Shown here: piece by piece, positions 1 through 12,984 of the stretch
Position numbering within the stretch: the stretch's first letter is position 1
How the letters are laid out: each line of letters starts with the position of its first letter
Source of the DNA: Heloderma charlesbogerti
Taxonomy: Eukaryota; Chordata; Lepidosauria; Squamata; Helodermatidae
Direction: 5' to 3'
Assembly (NCBI GenBank): GCA_026122225.1
Contig: JANEZZ010000404.1
Coordinates: forward strand, 1,922,001 to 1,986,000
DNA: 64,000 nucleotides
Translations under genes and position numbers: made by a program
The notes under the pieces: model-generated
What the model saw: the letters and a program-made list of their open reading frames with translations, nothing else
Database searches by the model: none
Told to the model about the DNA's origin: nothing

Positions 1-3000
1 GTTACAGGTAAGCAACGTGCCTTCCTTGTGGAAACTAAGGAGAGAAGGAATTTCCCGTTGCAAAAAAAGCCAACTATACTTCTGTACACTACCCACCCAC
101 TAGCATATATCTCCTAATCCTTTGTGAAGAAAAGAAAGAAGGATTTATGAAATCATTCAAATATTCAGTGTGATGCCCTGACTACAAAATTAGAACTGTT
201 CAGGACTTTGCACAGAAGTAACTTCTGACAATACCTATCAGTGGGTACAAAAGATTGCCTCCAAGGAACATGCTTAGTTTACCCAAATTGCTCAAATGCA
301 GACTTCTGCATTTCCCAGAATTAAATTTCTCTCCCTGACACCAGCAGGTCTTTTTTGCGTTCTGATGGCTGCTGGGCTTAAAGGCAGGGTGTCCCAGGAG
401 CACTTGGTGGTCAATCAACAGGACTTCTAACAATAGCAGCATTCAGCCCTTTAGAGCTTCAAGTGCTCAATCACTGCACAAGAAATCAAGGATTACAGAG
501 CTTTTCATCCTGGAGTGACAATAGTAATGCCAGGATTTGGATCTCTGTGAAATCTGTTGATCCTTCAAAAGAGGTATCCACAAACACTTCCAAAACAGAA
601 GGTTTCCAGTTATCTATTTTCAACCCTGAGGGGATTTATGCACGTTTATGGCACTCCTTGGCCTGCAAAATGTGAGTTCTTCCCTACCCAGATGACATCA
701 TCCTTTGGTCTCCTCCAGGGAAGGAGAGAGGGGGAGAATCAGGCCTGTCTTCTCTGTCACAGAGATCACTCTTCTATCTAGCTGAAAGTTCTCCTCTGAT
801 ATAGAGATGAGAAATGACAAAATTACATCACTGATTATAACAACCAACATTAGGATAGTGACCAGGACTTTGGGCACATGTGAACCTTGAAGTATCAGGT
901 CAACCACAAGGCATCATGGTATTCTGACAAGAGCTATTGGTCTAGATTCCATGTGGTTGTTTTTAGAGATTTCTTCTGCCTTCTAGCTCAATTTTGCAGA
1001 GCAAAAATGACTACAAAGTTCTATAATGTAGGAGGTTTGGGTATCACTACACTGGGGCCTATTCCCAACCAGACACAACAGCATAAGTATACCCATAAGA
1101 GAACTGCAGAGTATCCTCCTTCAGCTTTATATCTACCCTGTTTGCAAAGCATCCTGGCTTCGGGTGCCAAAATGGCCTGGCATCAAGTGGCTAGTTTTTA
1201 AGGCAACCAAGATAATGTTCTGGGCCTTCCAGGAACAGTCAAGAGACTAACACTTCCCATCCATTTGGGCAGCATGGCTAGAAGGCCTATATTGTTCACT
1301 TGAGGGGGCATGAGTTATTTCATTCTCCAGCAGGAAGTCAGCAAGCTCATATTCAAAGATGGTGGTGAATGTTACCACCTTTTAAGTGTTCTGCCTAGTA
1401 GGAATGAGATTTTCTTTAGCAGACTGGCTTATCATATAGACCTTCAATGGGTCAGAGTAGATTCCCATCCTATATACTGTATTCAAATAGATGACACTAA
1501 ACATCAGCCAGCCAGACACACCACAAAGCTCCTTTGGCGTACGCGCACACATGTACACGCTTCTGCCAAAGTCACCTGGATCAGCTATTCACACTTGGGA
1601 TCCACAAGATGATGACCTATTTGGTGGAGATGGGTGTGATGGGGGAAATGTGAATCCATGAAATCAACTGGTTCAGTCGGTGCTGGGCTGAAAAATAAAT
1701 TCATAAGAGCTCAGCACAGATACCTCAAAGTGCTAGATGTTAGCCTTAGCTGCCATTCTGGTTCTCATTAGGGGGAGAAGTATTTTCATGCATCCCCCAC
1801 ATATGCATATTTGTTTCCAAGATTAACCTATTCTGTGGGTCTAAGGAGATGGTCTTTACTTCTTTCTGCCTACATTCTTCTCTTCCTGAGGAGAAATGAT
1901 GGCACTACATGGTTGTCTTGGTTTTCTCTTTTTCTAGGATTCTAAGCAGACTGAATCTTGTTCATACCTGTTGGAAAACCTTTAAATCCCAGGATGTCTA
2001 TTTCCGCAGTGACAAATTGGATAAGAGGGTGCATTAGTCTGGCTTATCAGTCCTAGGGTCATTTCCCACTGAAAGGCATTCAGTTCATTCCTTGAGAAGT
2101 TCTGCTGCTTTCACAGGGCTTATAGGACTTGCCTTTCGTTTGAGTTAGTGTGTTGGGCAGCAATCTGAAGATCTGTCCGTACATTTCTTAGATACTATCA
2201 CATCAATACAACCTGCCTTCTCTGATGCAGCCTTTGGTCATAAATTTCACATGTCTAGCATGTGAGAGAATATAATTCCACCTAGAAATGAACTGCTTTT
2301 CTACATCTCCAAAACAAAGATTTCCCCACTCAAGTACCAGCGGAGAAAGGAAAATGTAAACTTACCATAAATTACCATTCTCGGGTGTTCTGGGGCCATC
2401 TTCTCACCAATATTAAAAGAGAGAGAGAACCTGACAATCAGAGGCAGAAGCATGACCAGTGGTCTCTGGGTTGCTGTTGCTGTTTACATCTTATGAGTCC
2501 AGTAGGAGGATCTCCTAATATTTCTTTTTCTTCCATGCTCTTAGTCGAGCCATACTATTGAATGTTTTTCCTTGTGCTTTTTATAGACCATTTTCATGTG
2601 TCAGGGCTGAGGGTCTTTCTTCCAGGCTTAGTCTGGAAGCTGAGGGGAAGCCCCATCCCTTTGAAGTCTTTCTTGCCAGAAGCCCCTGCTTGTCAGTCAA
2701 GAGGAGGCAGGTCCCAAAAGTTAAAAAAAAAAAGAAAAAAGATCCTACCCCAGAACACTTGAGAAGAACTGATGGTCAGCTCAAATATTCCTGTTCGTAG
2801 AATATGGAGCCACAGAACAAATAAGTTCTGGTCCTCTAAAATATTCTAGAGAAGATTGTGGAATCTGGAATGGATTCCTCAGTCTACTCCGAGCTCTGAA
2901 ATGGCCAGGAGTCAATGACGTTATTTGGTCTGTGAGGCCTTGAATCGCTTGCAGCGAAGCCTGTTGGGTCTCAGGCATCCTCAGATCTGGCTGGATTGCA

Positions 3001-4565
3001 CCAGTGGCACTGGGGCTTGCACATGTCAGGGTCTGTCTTGGCTCTTTGCACATGCCTTTGGGCCTCTGGGTTGGGGCTGGAGTAATCGTCTTAATACCAG
3101 AAGCCTTTAGGTGAGGCTTAAAAATGCTGGCATGCCCTGGGCTATGCTGGACTATGCCTTGCATGCAGTTTCTGGCCCAGACTAGCATGGCCACTGATGC
3201 ACTGCCAATAAAGAGGGCAGGCATAAGAGGCCATCAATTTGCATAACATGTGCATATGTTAATTTATATTATAGATGCAGATTTAGATATAATTACTATA
3301 ATTTAAATAGAAATACATCTCACCATAGTGGGAAAGAGTGACTAGGTCCTGTATGTCTGCTCAGATAGTGTTGATGGGCAACTTCCAGGCCCCTGCTGCT
3401 CTCCCTCCTTATGTTTCTTTTACTTTAAACCAGACTTGAACAGCCCATCAGATAGACAACACCTTCAGACAGAGGGCTGTCCTCTGACAGCTCTTCAAAC
3501 AGAGGGCTGTCCTTTGTTCAGAAAGTCAGCCTAGCCCAGACCTAGAATTCAGTGGAAATTGGCAGGAACCAAATTTGGTCTGGAAACAGAACAGCTTCAA
3601 CTAGAAACTCAGAATCTGGTCCAGAGACCTCCTCAACCTGCTCTTTCCTCCCCAGCCAGCTGTATCCTATGTGGGCAGAATCTAACGGGGGGGGGGAGGA
3701 TAAGACTGTTGCCACATCTGTATCTTGTTAACTAGCCATGTGAATTGGACCTGAGGCTTTTCCAAAGAATTAATCCCCTTCTTTTCATGGGTTTTTAAAA
3801 TGGGATGCTAATACTAATGGTGTATTGGAAGAGAAAGGGAATGGTGTATCCTGCATGCACTGGTCTTATCTAAATGTTAAACAGACATCAGAAGATTTAA
3901 ATGCACTTGGAAGAAAAGAGAACAGCAAGGAGCTACATGTAGATATCTGGAAACAGCCTCTGAACTTTTTGAAATATGAAAGGAAGCCATATTTCAAAGA
4001 CAAAATATGCCCATTGATTCCCTCATTCTCTTCTGAAATTTGTAGAGAACATAATTGTTTTATATTTCCAGCTGTGTAGTGGGAGGTGGAGAATCAATTA
4101 GTCAGAGCACCCGGGAGACGGACACACAGTCCTTTTCAGCAGCCACTGCTGTTCCTTAGCCAGGGTTGTGGTTTCATAACCACAGCAAACAAAAAGTGGT
4201 TTTTTTAAAATGTGCGGTGGTACAGAAGAAAGGAAGACAAATGCCACACAGCCACAGCATTGATGTTGCTTTTTTCTACAGTGGTTGTAAAATAAATTGC
4301 TAAGTGGCTGTCTTAACACTGAATTATGAGCCTTTCTCATGGGGCGCTATATATTCTGCAATACTATTCTTGGTATCAATGCAGGATACTCTTCATGGTA
4401 TAGTTGCAGCCTATCTGTCCCAATGACCTTAGGATTGTGGCTTTCAAAAAGCTGCCTGGTTGCCTGTGTGTGTCTTTGCTGTGTCTGGCAAGCCAGAGGT
4501 TGCTTGTTGAGAAGGGCCATAGTTCCGTGGTAAAGCTGCCGCCCCCCCCCCTTTTTTGCATGCAC
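1..4565. other. Intron sequence, no element recognised
   Basis: Upstream MEGF11 intron. I see only short features: a 34-bp-spaced direct duplication around GAGGGCTGTCCT (3469-3513), a G run at 3687-3695 and an A-rich run at 2721-2740. A 147-codon open frame on the - strand (2781-3224) has no recognisable motif. Confidence 0.5.
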
Positions 4566-5053
4566 AAAGCCTCCCCTTAGAGGTGTACAAAATTCTGCAT
4601 GGTATAGGAAAAAGTGGAGAGGAGATGTTTTTCTCCCTCTCACTACTACAACCCAGGGTCATCCAATGAAGCTGAATGCTGGGAGATTCAGGACAGATGA
4701 AAGGAAGTACTTCATGCAGCATGTACTTAAACATGGAATTCACTACCTCAAGATGTAGTGATGGCCACCAACTTGGACAGCTTTAAAAGGAGATTAGTCA
4801 AATTCAAGGAGGAGAAGCCTATCAATGACTACTAGCCATGATGGCAATCTATTACCTCCAGTATCAAGGCGATAATGCGGTATGCCTCTATATTCCAGCT
4901 GCTGGGAACATGAACAAGAGGGTGTTGTTGCACTCTTGTCCTGCTTGTGGGCTTCTGATGGGCTTCTGGTTGGCCACTGTGCAAACAGAATGCTGGATGA
5001 GATAAGCCTTTAGTTTGACCCAGCATGGCTTTTCTCACGTTCTTACGAATGCC
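4566..5053 (+). mobile_element. CR1-like LINE, 3' fragment
   Basis: The fragment opens with sequence translating to a V-Y-K-I-type CR1 C-terminal motif (GGTGTACAAAATTCTGCATGG). It continues through GGACAGATGAAAGGAAGTAC and GATGGCCACCAACTTGGA, and ends GATGAGATAAGCCTTTAGTTTGACCCAGC..GTTCTTACGA. This is the usual layout of a squamate CR1 3' end (reverse-transcriptase C-terminus plus short 3' UTR). It is 5'-truncated and decayed; no open frame remains. Confidence 0.75.
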
Positions 5054-5403
5054 GCTCTTTTCCACTTTCACGCTCTCTACTGCAAGATATCTCCAGCCTC
5101 TTACAGAAGAGAGAAACTAAAAAGGTTCCCCTGTTGCAACATCTCCTATGATATTATTCCTATTACTTCACATTTCCAAACCAATTCAGGGGACTCTGAT
5201 CTATTTTAGACCCGCAATATATCAACAGATTAACAACACTCAAAAAATTCTATATGGTCTCTCCAGGCAATGTGGTCCTTGTTCTCAACCCAAAGGTCTG
5301 GTTCACCTCAATTGATCTTTAGGATTAGTTTGAAAACTGTAAGTCCTGTGATCGTCAGCAGGAAATGTCTCTCACCTCCACGTGGGCACAGCCACATCCC
5401 TGA

Positions 5404-5456
5404 CCTGGCCCTGACTCTGCCTTGAGACTTTATCTCAAGGCAGAGTCAGGGCCAGG
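5404..5456. repeat. 24-bp perfect inverted repeat at the L2 5' boundary
   Basis: The left arm (5404-5427) and right arm (5433-5456) are exact reverse complements around a 5-base CTTTA loop; the arms contain CTGACTCTGCCTTGAG. The right arm leads straight into L2 5' sequence, so the left arm looks like an inverted copy of the element's first bases. Confidence 0.8.
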
Positions 5457-5984
5457 AGCTGTGGGGAAGCTGCTGTGGGGAAGAGCACCAACCAGCTGCA
5501 CCAGGTGGACCCTGAGCCTGTTTCTGCCCCTGCCAAACAGGTGCTGAGGCGGGGCTGCCAGGGGCTGCACTGAGCATCGCACTTGGAGACACATGGAGGA
5601 GCATATGAAGACCCACCCACCGCCTCTCCAGAGACAGCAGCAGCCAGAGATACCAGCAGCAAATAGCAGCAGCAGAGGGCAGCAGCTTTAAAGACCAGAA
5701 AGAAAGGGGCAAACACAGATTCTACCTGCTCCTTTTTAGCTGCTGCTCTCTTTTATATTCTTTTATACTGTTTTATATTTTACATCTTAACATTTAATAA
5801 GTGCCCGGGAAGTCCATCGAGCAGCTCAGGGGGTCGGGGAGGTGCCACCGTAACTGTGGTCGGGTAGAGGGGCAGGTGTGGCCTTGGGGGATTAACAGGC
5901 CAGCTGAGGAGAAGAGGAGCTAGACACCTTATGGCTATCCCCTCTTCTGGTACTTCCCCCAACCAGATGGTTCCTGGCAGCTTA

Positions 5985-6795
5985 CCAGCTTGCCCTTGGG
6001 TCTGGTGGTGCTGCTGCGGAATGCCAGGTTGGCCCAAAATAAAATCTCCCTCATCCATGATTTGATTGTGGATGAGGGGGCTGACCTGGTATCTATTACT
6101 GCGACCTGGGTGGGGGAACTGGGAGGGGTTACTCTCTCCCAGCTGTGCCCTCCTGGGTACTCAGTGCAGCACCAAGACCAACTAGAGGGTTGGGGGGGGG
6201 GGTTGCTGTGGTCTATAGGAATTCAATCCCTCTCTCCAGGCTTCCTGCTCATTCAAGTGCAGATCTTGAGTGCTTGTACCTTGTGCTGGGTACCCGGGAC
6301 AGATTAGGGATTCTGTTGGTGTACCGCCCACCTCACTGCCCATCAGACTCCTTGCCTGAGCTGACAGAGGTGGTCTTGGACTTGGTGTTGAGGACCCCTA
6401 GGATGATGGTCCTGGGGGATCTCAACTTCTATGCTGAGGCCGCTGTGTCCAGGGTGGTTCAGGACTTCATGGCCATTATGACAACCATGGGGCTGTCCCA
6501 ACATGTCATCGGCCCAATGCATGTAAAAGGACACATGCTTGATCTGGTTTTCTCGACTGGGCAGGAGGATGGTGAACTGAAAGTGGAGGAATTAACATCT
6601 GTCCCTTTGCCATGGTCAGATCACTTCCTGCTGAGGTTTAGACTCCTGGCAGCCTTCCCCCTCTGCAAGGATGGGGGACCTATTAAAATGGTCCATCCCC
6701 AGAGGCTAATGGATTCCGATGGATTCCAGAGGGCTCTGGGGGATTTTCCTGCTGGTATGGCTGGTGCTCCTGTCGAAGCCCAGGTTGCTCTGTAG
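5985..6795 (+). pseudogene. L2 endonuclease domain remnant
   Basis: Two overlapping open stretches in different frames make up an APE-type endonuclease. The first (to about 6190) has RNARLAQNKISLIHDLIVDE and a degenerate TATWVGE in place of the usual TETW. The second (to 6795) has GGVAVVYRNS, LLVYRPPH, the catalytic GDLN and the C-terminal WSDHFLLRF, with the catalytic SDH. The frame change falls in an 11-base G run near 6190-6200, a typical homopolymer slip. A TGG-to-TAG-like stop ends the frame at 6795. Endonuclease and reverse transcriptase were originally one ORF2. Confidence 0.85.
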
Positions 6796-7185
6796 AATGC
6801 AGAGATGACTCGGGCGGTTGACACGATCGTGCCCAAGCGCCCTCTCCCTCCGAGCAGAGCCCAGCCAGCTCCTACACACCTGAGCTGAGGGCAATGAAGC
6901 AAGAAGGGAGACGGCTAGAATGCAGGTGGAGGAAAACTCGTGCTGAGTCTGACCCAACACAGGTAAGAGCTCACTATCGAGCCTACGCTGTGGCGGTGAA
7001 GGTGACAAAGAGACAGTTCTTTCCCACCAGCATTGCATCTTCTCAGTGTCATCCAGCGGAGCTTTTCTGAGTTCATGGCTTGTTACATTCTGGGCCAGGG
7101 AGAGAGACTGTGGAACCCTTGGTTGCGTGCTCTGACATGTTTGCATGGCACTCTGAAGATAACGTTGCTCAGATGAATTGGACCC

Positions 7186-8803
7186 ATGATTAATGCAGTT
7201 CCATTAGTAGAGGCGTTCAGAGCACTGTCTGGTCCAGTTCTATTGGATGAGTTTCATTTATTGAGGCCTGAGGATGCGGACAAGGTGCTTGGCCAAGTCC
7301 GATCAATCATTTGTGTGCTTGACCCTTGCCCTTCATGGCTTATTAAATCAAATGAGGAGGGGATGTTCGGCTTGGTCCAGGAGGTTGTAAATTCCTCCTT
7401 GAGAGAGGGAGTGGTGCCAGCCACTTTAAAAGAGGCAGCAATCAGACCACTCCTGAAAAAGCCTAACCTGGACTTGGAGGATGTTAACAATTATAGGCCA
7501 GTGGCCAACATCCCCTTCCTGGGCAAGGTGCTTGAGCAGGTGGTTGCAGGACAGCTCCAGGCACTCTTAAATGAAATGGATTATCTAGATCCATTTCAAT
7601 TGGGCTTCAGGCCTGGTTTTGGAATGGAAACTGCCTTGATCGCCCTGTGGGATGACCTCTGCCAGGAGAGGGACAGGAGGAGTGCGACCTTGTTGATTCT
7701 CCTGGACCCCTCAGCGGCTTTCAATGCCATCGTATGGTATCCTTCTGGATAGGTTGTCTGGGTTGGGAGTTGGAGGCATTGCACTACAGTGGTTCCACTC
7801 CTACTTGGATGGCTGATTCCAGAAGGTGGTGCTGGGGGATTACTGCTCTGTGCCAAGGCAATTGTGCCATGGGGTTCCACAGGGCTCTATTTTATCCCCC
7901 ATGCTGTTTAACATCTACATGAAACCGCTGGGGGAGGTTATCCAGAGGTGTCGGCTGAGGTGCCATCAATATGCAGATGACACCCAACTCTACCTCTCTT
8001 TCTTATCAAACTCAGGTGAGGCAGTGGCTGTTCTGAATCAGGGCCCAGGCATGGTAATAGACTGGATGAGGGCCAATAAACTGAAATTCAATCCAGACAA
8101 GATGGAGGTACTGTTAGTGGCTGGTTCGTCTGCCCGGCTAGGTGATATTCAACCTGTTCTGGAGGGGGTTGCACTCCCCCTAAAGGATCACGTTCATAGT
8201 TTGGGGGTGCTCTTGGATCCAGAACTGTCACTTGAGGCACAGGTGAACTCAGTGGCACAGAGCACTTTTTACCAGCTTAGGCTGGTATACCAACTATGCC
8301 CTTATCTGGACACAGATAGCCTAGCTACAGTTATGATAACTTCTTGTCCGGATTACTGCCATGCGTTATATGTGGGGCTGCCTTTGAAAATGGTGCGGAA
8401 ACTTCAGCTGGTCCAAAATAGGGCAGCAAGATTGTTAACAGGGACAGGCCAACAAGCTCATATTACACCAGTACTTTCCCAGCAGCACTGGCTGCCAGTC
8501 CATTTCCGGGCCCGATTCAAAGTGCTGGTGTTAACATTCAAAGCCCTTAACGGCTTGGGGCCAGGTTATCTGAAGGATCGCCTCCTCCCATATGTGCCTG
8601 CCCGGACCTTAAGAACATCATCAGCGGCCCTTCTCTGTGAGCCCCTGCCAAAGGAAGTGAGGCGGGTGGCTACTCGGAGGAGGGCTTTTTCTGCTGTGGC
8701 ACCCTGGCTGTGGAATGAGCTCCCTAGTGAGGTTTGCCTGGCACCTACATTGTATTCCTTTCAGCGCCAGGTGAAGACCTTTCTATTTTCCCAGGCATTT
8801 TAG
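7186..8803 (+). pseudogene. L2 reverse transcriptase remnant
   Basis: The polymerase half of ORF2 lies in two frames. 7186-7752 has NNYRPVANIPFLGKVLEQVV, LDPFQLGFRPGFGMETAL and LLILLDPSAAFNAI (fingers/palm, first catalytic Asp region). 7826-8803 has GVPQGSILSPMLFNIYMKPL, the catalytic YADDTQLYLS, NKLKFNPDKMEVLL and a thumb/C-terminal domain (QNRAARLLTGT, HWLPVHFRARFKVLVLTFKA, RRAFSAVAPWLWNELP) ending at QRQVKTFLFSQAF. A frameshift lies between about 7735 and 7826. The YADD site is intact, so decay is modest. The same C-terminal motifs recur in the antisense fragments near 40.5 and 42.5 kb. Confidence 0.88.
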
Positions 8804-9031
8804 CATTTTAGCTCTTTAGACTTTTAGCTTTGCTGTTTTAAATCTGTATTTTAAATCCCTGCACTGCTGCTAGGTTTTATTCTGGTTGTATTGTTTACTA
8901 TGGTTTTAATTTTTTATATATTTTGTATTGTTTTATTGTGTGCTCTGTGGTTTTAATTTTTGTGAACTGCCCAGAGAGCTTCTGCTATTGGGCGGTATAG
9001 AAATGAAATTAAATGAAATGAAAAAAAAAAA

Positions 9032-10781
9032 AATAAACAAACAAACAAATAAATATATATCTGTACTGGGCAACCCAGGCAACATACAAAAAGGGGCCTT
9101 AACAGACTTTGTGCTGAGATTCCTCAGCTGAGACTGCACAGGAGTTAAGAGAACGGATGGATGAAACTGTCAAGTTTGTTTTTGGCCAGGCTGTCAGATT
9201 TCTGCCGTTAGATCCCATTTCCATACTGATTTGTAAACAGTTTTTCAAAAATCCACATGAAAATTTGTGCATGGTTTCACACAAATATACACATTTTTCT
9301 ACATCATTTTCCAAATGTGCTCATTTTTAATTTGCCCATAAGCTAAAGTGATTTTGTGTGCACGTTTTCCTAATGCATGCAATTTGTGTATCACTTTTTC
9401 TTAATATAAGCATTTTTTGTACATATTTTAAAATTGCCGAACTTGAACTGGACTTTTGGGAACATGTGGAGTTTGGGGCTAGTTCATGCTTTGGTTCGGG
9501 GGGCATGAATTATGTATGTTCACATCGAAATCCAAGCTGAAAAATTCTCACCCATTCCTAGTTGAGAGTCCCCTTTTTGTGGGCTGAGTTCTTGCATGTT
9601 GAAGTCCACCTCAACTGGGCTCTTTTCTGTGTTAAGGAAGGAGGGCAGCAAGCTCCCCCAGCCCCCAGCAAAGCTACCTCTGTGGAACATTACATGCAAG
9701 CTGAATGTTGGGCTGCTGCCTTTGAACTGGGAATACTTACCCCGCAGAGGCTACAGTATGGTGGGAGCAGTTTTTGAACTAATTGTCTAGATGAGTAACT
9801 AGAACCTCATTTAATAGACGGTAATGTCTACAAAAGTAATAGGAAGCTTTGTAAAGAGTGGCAGACATTTCAAATATTCCTTTCCCCTCCATAATGGTCA
9901 AAGTAGCCATTGATTAAAAATCACTTTATAACCCCCATTTGATGTTTCTGTCGCTAGTTTCTCGCTTATCCTTTATGTGTTTCCTTTACAAAATACGACA
10001 AGATCGTTACGAGAATTGGCCAGCTGGGTTTGCATACATTCTCAACTTTCGTTCTATCAATTAGAGGCAAAAATGTCAGATTATTTCCTTTTACATTATT
10101 AGCCCAAGAACAAAAAGTAACAGTATGGAAGTGAAATGGCTAAGACATTATTTTTAATAGAACGCTGTGGGATAGATCTTTGTTGGAGAGAGAACCTTTC
10201 CAAACAGCGCTAAAGAGAAAGTGAGGTTTTTAATGTTTCACAATTGAATTAGCAATTGCATTTGGGAGAGTCAGTGGCTAATGAGATGGTTGTCCAAGAT
10301 TAAATCGTGACTGCATTAGCTGTGTGTGTTATCAGATGGAGACTACCCAGTTGAGATAGAATCAGGCAGATTGTTCCCTCAAAGAGCCAAGGACATCCTT
10401 GCATCTCTAGAAAAATGAGGAAGGCATCAACTTCCTCTTCTGTGTGATAATTTATCTTTTTCACAGAGAACTGGCAAATGCTGTTGACTTCTTTTTTCCT
10501 CCTTGCCTTGTTTACCTCTCATGAGTCTGAAGAAAGAACTCCAAAGTTTGGAGCAGACAGTCCTGACATACTATGAGAGCAGTATGGTAGCTACTTCCAA
10601 TGGTTTAGTTACATGTTGCTCTGAAAAGAAAAAACATGTGGGTCACCAGCATCCAAGGAGAGATCAAAGCTAACATGGGAAGAGAGTAAGCTAGAGTCTG
10701 GGCATGAAGTAAGACCTATTCATCTACGCCTGGTTCGCATATGTGTATAGCACTTGATTTCCACTATTGTTTGTTTAGAAC
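9032..10781. other. Intron; AT-rich repeat-like segment then unassigned
   Basis: 9230-9530 is AT-rich with repeated TGTGCACA/TGCATTTTT-like words. It resembles segments at 24.2, 37.9 and 58.0 kb and may be an old non-autonomous transposon. From 9800 to 10781 nothing is recognised; 10141-10330 reads as unique sequence. Confidence 0.4.
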
Positions 10782-10945
10782 AGCCTTTCCTAAATCTAGG
10801 TCCTCAGACGTTGTTGGACTAAAACTCCCATCACCATAGAATCATAGAGTTGGAAGGGGCCATTTAGGCCATCCTTGACCCTGAACTGGCTAAGGATGAT
10901 GAGAGTTGTAGTTAGGAACATCTGGGGACCTAAGGATGGGAAAGC
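10782..10945. mobile_element. Short inverted-repeat MITE with a nested CR1 tail scrap
   Basis: The left half has GTTGTTGGACTAAAACTCCC ATCA; the right half has the inverted counterpart TGATGAGAGTTGTAGTTAGG plus ACATCTGGGGACC. Between them (about 10838-10876) lies an antisense CR1 terminal scrap, ATAGAATCATAGAGTTGGAA. The outer element is a common squamate hairpin repeat type; superfamily not determined. Confidence 0.6.
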
Positions 10946-11714
10946 TGATTTAGAATTAAAGGGCCACAAGTGTGCCCCTTTAATTAAAGGGAGTAGCCAA
11001 AAAAAAAAAAAAAGATCTAGCAATTTAAACCTCAAGAGTCCATTGTTTATAAAGATGACATTTGTTAAGCTAATAACTTAAAACTTGGCATCCGTGATGT
11101 ATTTTATGATGTTTACAAAAGTCCCAAATTTCAAACCTATCACAGGCACAGCAAGTTAAAAAGTAATGTGTTACTTTTTACGTTTACTCTTTTTACTCCA
11201 ATTTTTAAACAGGCACATCATAGATTTCTTTCACAATTTGATGAAAACTGCTGATATACTTTATTCAGGCTTACTGAGGAAGGCAAACCTTTATTTGTGG
11301 ATTCTGAAGTTCTGAGACTTTATTTTGAAGTTCCGAGCTGTGGTTCAAAAATTACTATGGTTTTCCTGCCCCATTAAAGCCTATGGCAGCAACAGGTGGC
11401 AAAGTTATGCAGTGGAAGCTCAGTTCATTCTGAGGCTAGAATGCTGCCAGTACTGCAGTGTTTGCAGAGGGATTCGGTGCTGCAGATGAAATCTAGTGGT
11501 TTCTCTGTGCAATGCCTATTCCTTTAGTTATGGAAGGTAAGACTACACAGATTACGACCGTAGCATGGGGAGAAGGGTCTTAGGAGGCTTTAATCTTTTC
11601 CTCCCACTGTGGGCCTAATTTGCATAGCGCTCCCTCTCATGCCTGCAGTTTACATCAGTTGTAATATAAACTGCAGGCACAGGATCCCCAAACCAGATAG
11701 GGACCACAGCTAGG

Positions 11715-11803
11715 GGTCCCAATCCATAATGGGTCCCTGTATTTATTTTATTTCATTTCTAAACCGTCCCATAGCCAAAGCTCTCTGGGCAGTTTACAAC
11801 CAT
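11715..11803 (-). mobile_element. L2 3'-tail fragment, antisense
   Basis: The reverse complement reads GTAAACTGCCCAGAGAGC, then GAAATGAAATAAAATAAATA. This is the same 3' end as the L2 copy ending at 9031. Only the last ~90 bases are present (extreme 5' truncation). Confidence 0.75.
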
Positions 11804-12984
11804 TCCCTTGCACTTGCTTGGCAGTAGGCTTAGGGTTAGTAGGGCAAAGCACAAATCCCCAGACCAGAGCGAGGAGCAGAGCAGATAACAGTGTCTGGTT
11901 CAGGAGATCAAGGCTACTCCTGCCACACTGTTCTTTCCACGGACAGCTGGGTTACTGGCAGTTGATGACTGGCAGTTTAGTGTGTGAACAGGCCACTGAA
12001 AAGCGTGGGATATGCCCTTTTCATCTGTCAAGTTAGATTTGCAATGTACCATTCACACATGTAATATCACATCTATGAAGCTGTAGTCATCAAGTGATGA
12101 ACATGCATGTGTGAACTGGTTGAATCTTCCCTAATGAAATTATACTGCAGCACAAGTCCAACCCCATCCAAATAAATGCAGTAAAATTTTATGCATGAAC
12201 ATTCCTTAGTTTACAGTATCATCACATGGTGTGTGTATATGTGGGGTGGGGGGGAGTGTATATAGTTGTCCCCACATCTCTTGAGGGGATCTTCCAAACT
12301 TGGAATGACTAATAACACATCAGTCTCACGTAGGAAGCTTGTTCAAATAAAGTTGTTTTGTTGTTTTTATTGTGATAAGCTTTAGAGGCTGAGTTTCAGT
12401 CATATAAAGAAAATTAATATGTCACTTGCTAGGACATTCTGTCCAAAAAAGTAACTGGTGTGACTTTTGATGCTTATTGTAAAGGGAGGAAGCTGTTAAT
12501 GGACTTGGCTGGAATCTACAGCAGAGAGAAGGATGAGCAGCCTGCATGAAAATGTTTTCTCAGTCTTACTTCATGGGACTTATTTGAACAGTGTGCCCTG
12601 TCCAACCGTGTCGGACTGAGTAAGAGCCAAGCTCAACTGTGGCTTTGAAATGGACCAATGCCAGCTTGGTCCTGTAGTGCAACAATAGCTAGTATTCAGT
12701 CTTGATCTAACACAGGAGTTGACCTCAACAGATTCTTCTACATGCAGTATGGGCGGTGACTTATCATGTACTGCATCTGTGTTGTGATTTTATTATTCTG
12801 TGCCAGGCATGCGTGCTCTATGAAAATGATGTTCTCATGGGTATGTCCTCCAACAGCACAGTTATGCATTTCAGAAATAAAACAGGGAAAAGATGCCATC
12901 AGAATCTTGGAATTCTAACAAGCCTTACAATGTCACTATTACAGCCCCATGTCCATGTTCAGAGTGAAATTTAGGATACAAAAA
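11804..12984. other. Intron sequence, no element recognised
   Basis: Single-copy-looking sequence with a G-rich run at 12244-12254. Just upstream, 11640-11679 is a 13-bp-arm hairpin (TGCCTGCAGTTTA/TAAACTGCAGGCA). No gene is seen. Confidence 0.4.

Larger units (their letters stand above)
5433..9031 (+). mobile_element. L2-clade LINE, nearly full length, inactive
   Basis: An approximately 3.6-kb non-LTR retrotransposon. It has a GC-rich 5' region with CAG-rich stretches (5433-5760), then a T-rich segment and a GGTGCCACC block (about 5848). An apurinic-endonuclease domain (5985-6795) and a reverse transcriptase with C-terminal region (7186-8803) follow. The 3' UTR has CTGCCCAGAGAGCTTCTGC (about 8968) and ends in AAATGAAAT-type repeats and an A run (9001-9031). 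L2 copies by target-primed reverse transcription. Coding is broken by frameshifts and stops, so it is a fossil. It lies in the MEGF11 intron in sense orientation. L2 clade is called from YADDTQLYLS, the GVPQGSILSP motif and the tail type. Confidence 0.88.

Noticed and set aside
2781..3224. 147-codon frame on the - strand
   Set aside because: No recognisable domain, no flanking gene features; at this length in 64 kb of intron it may be chance.
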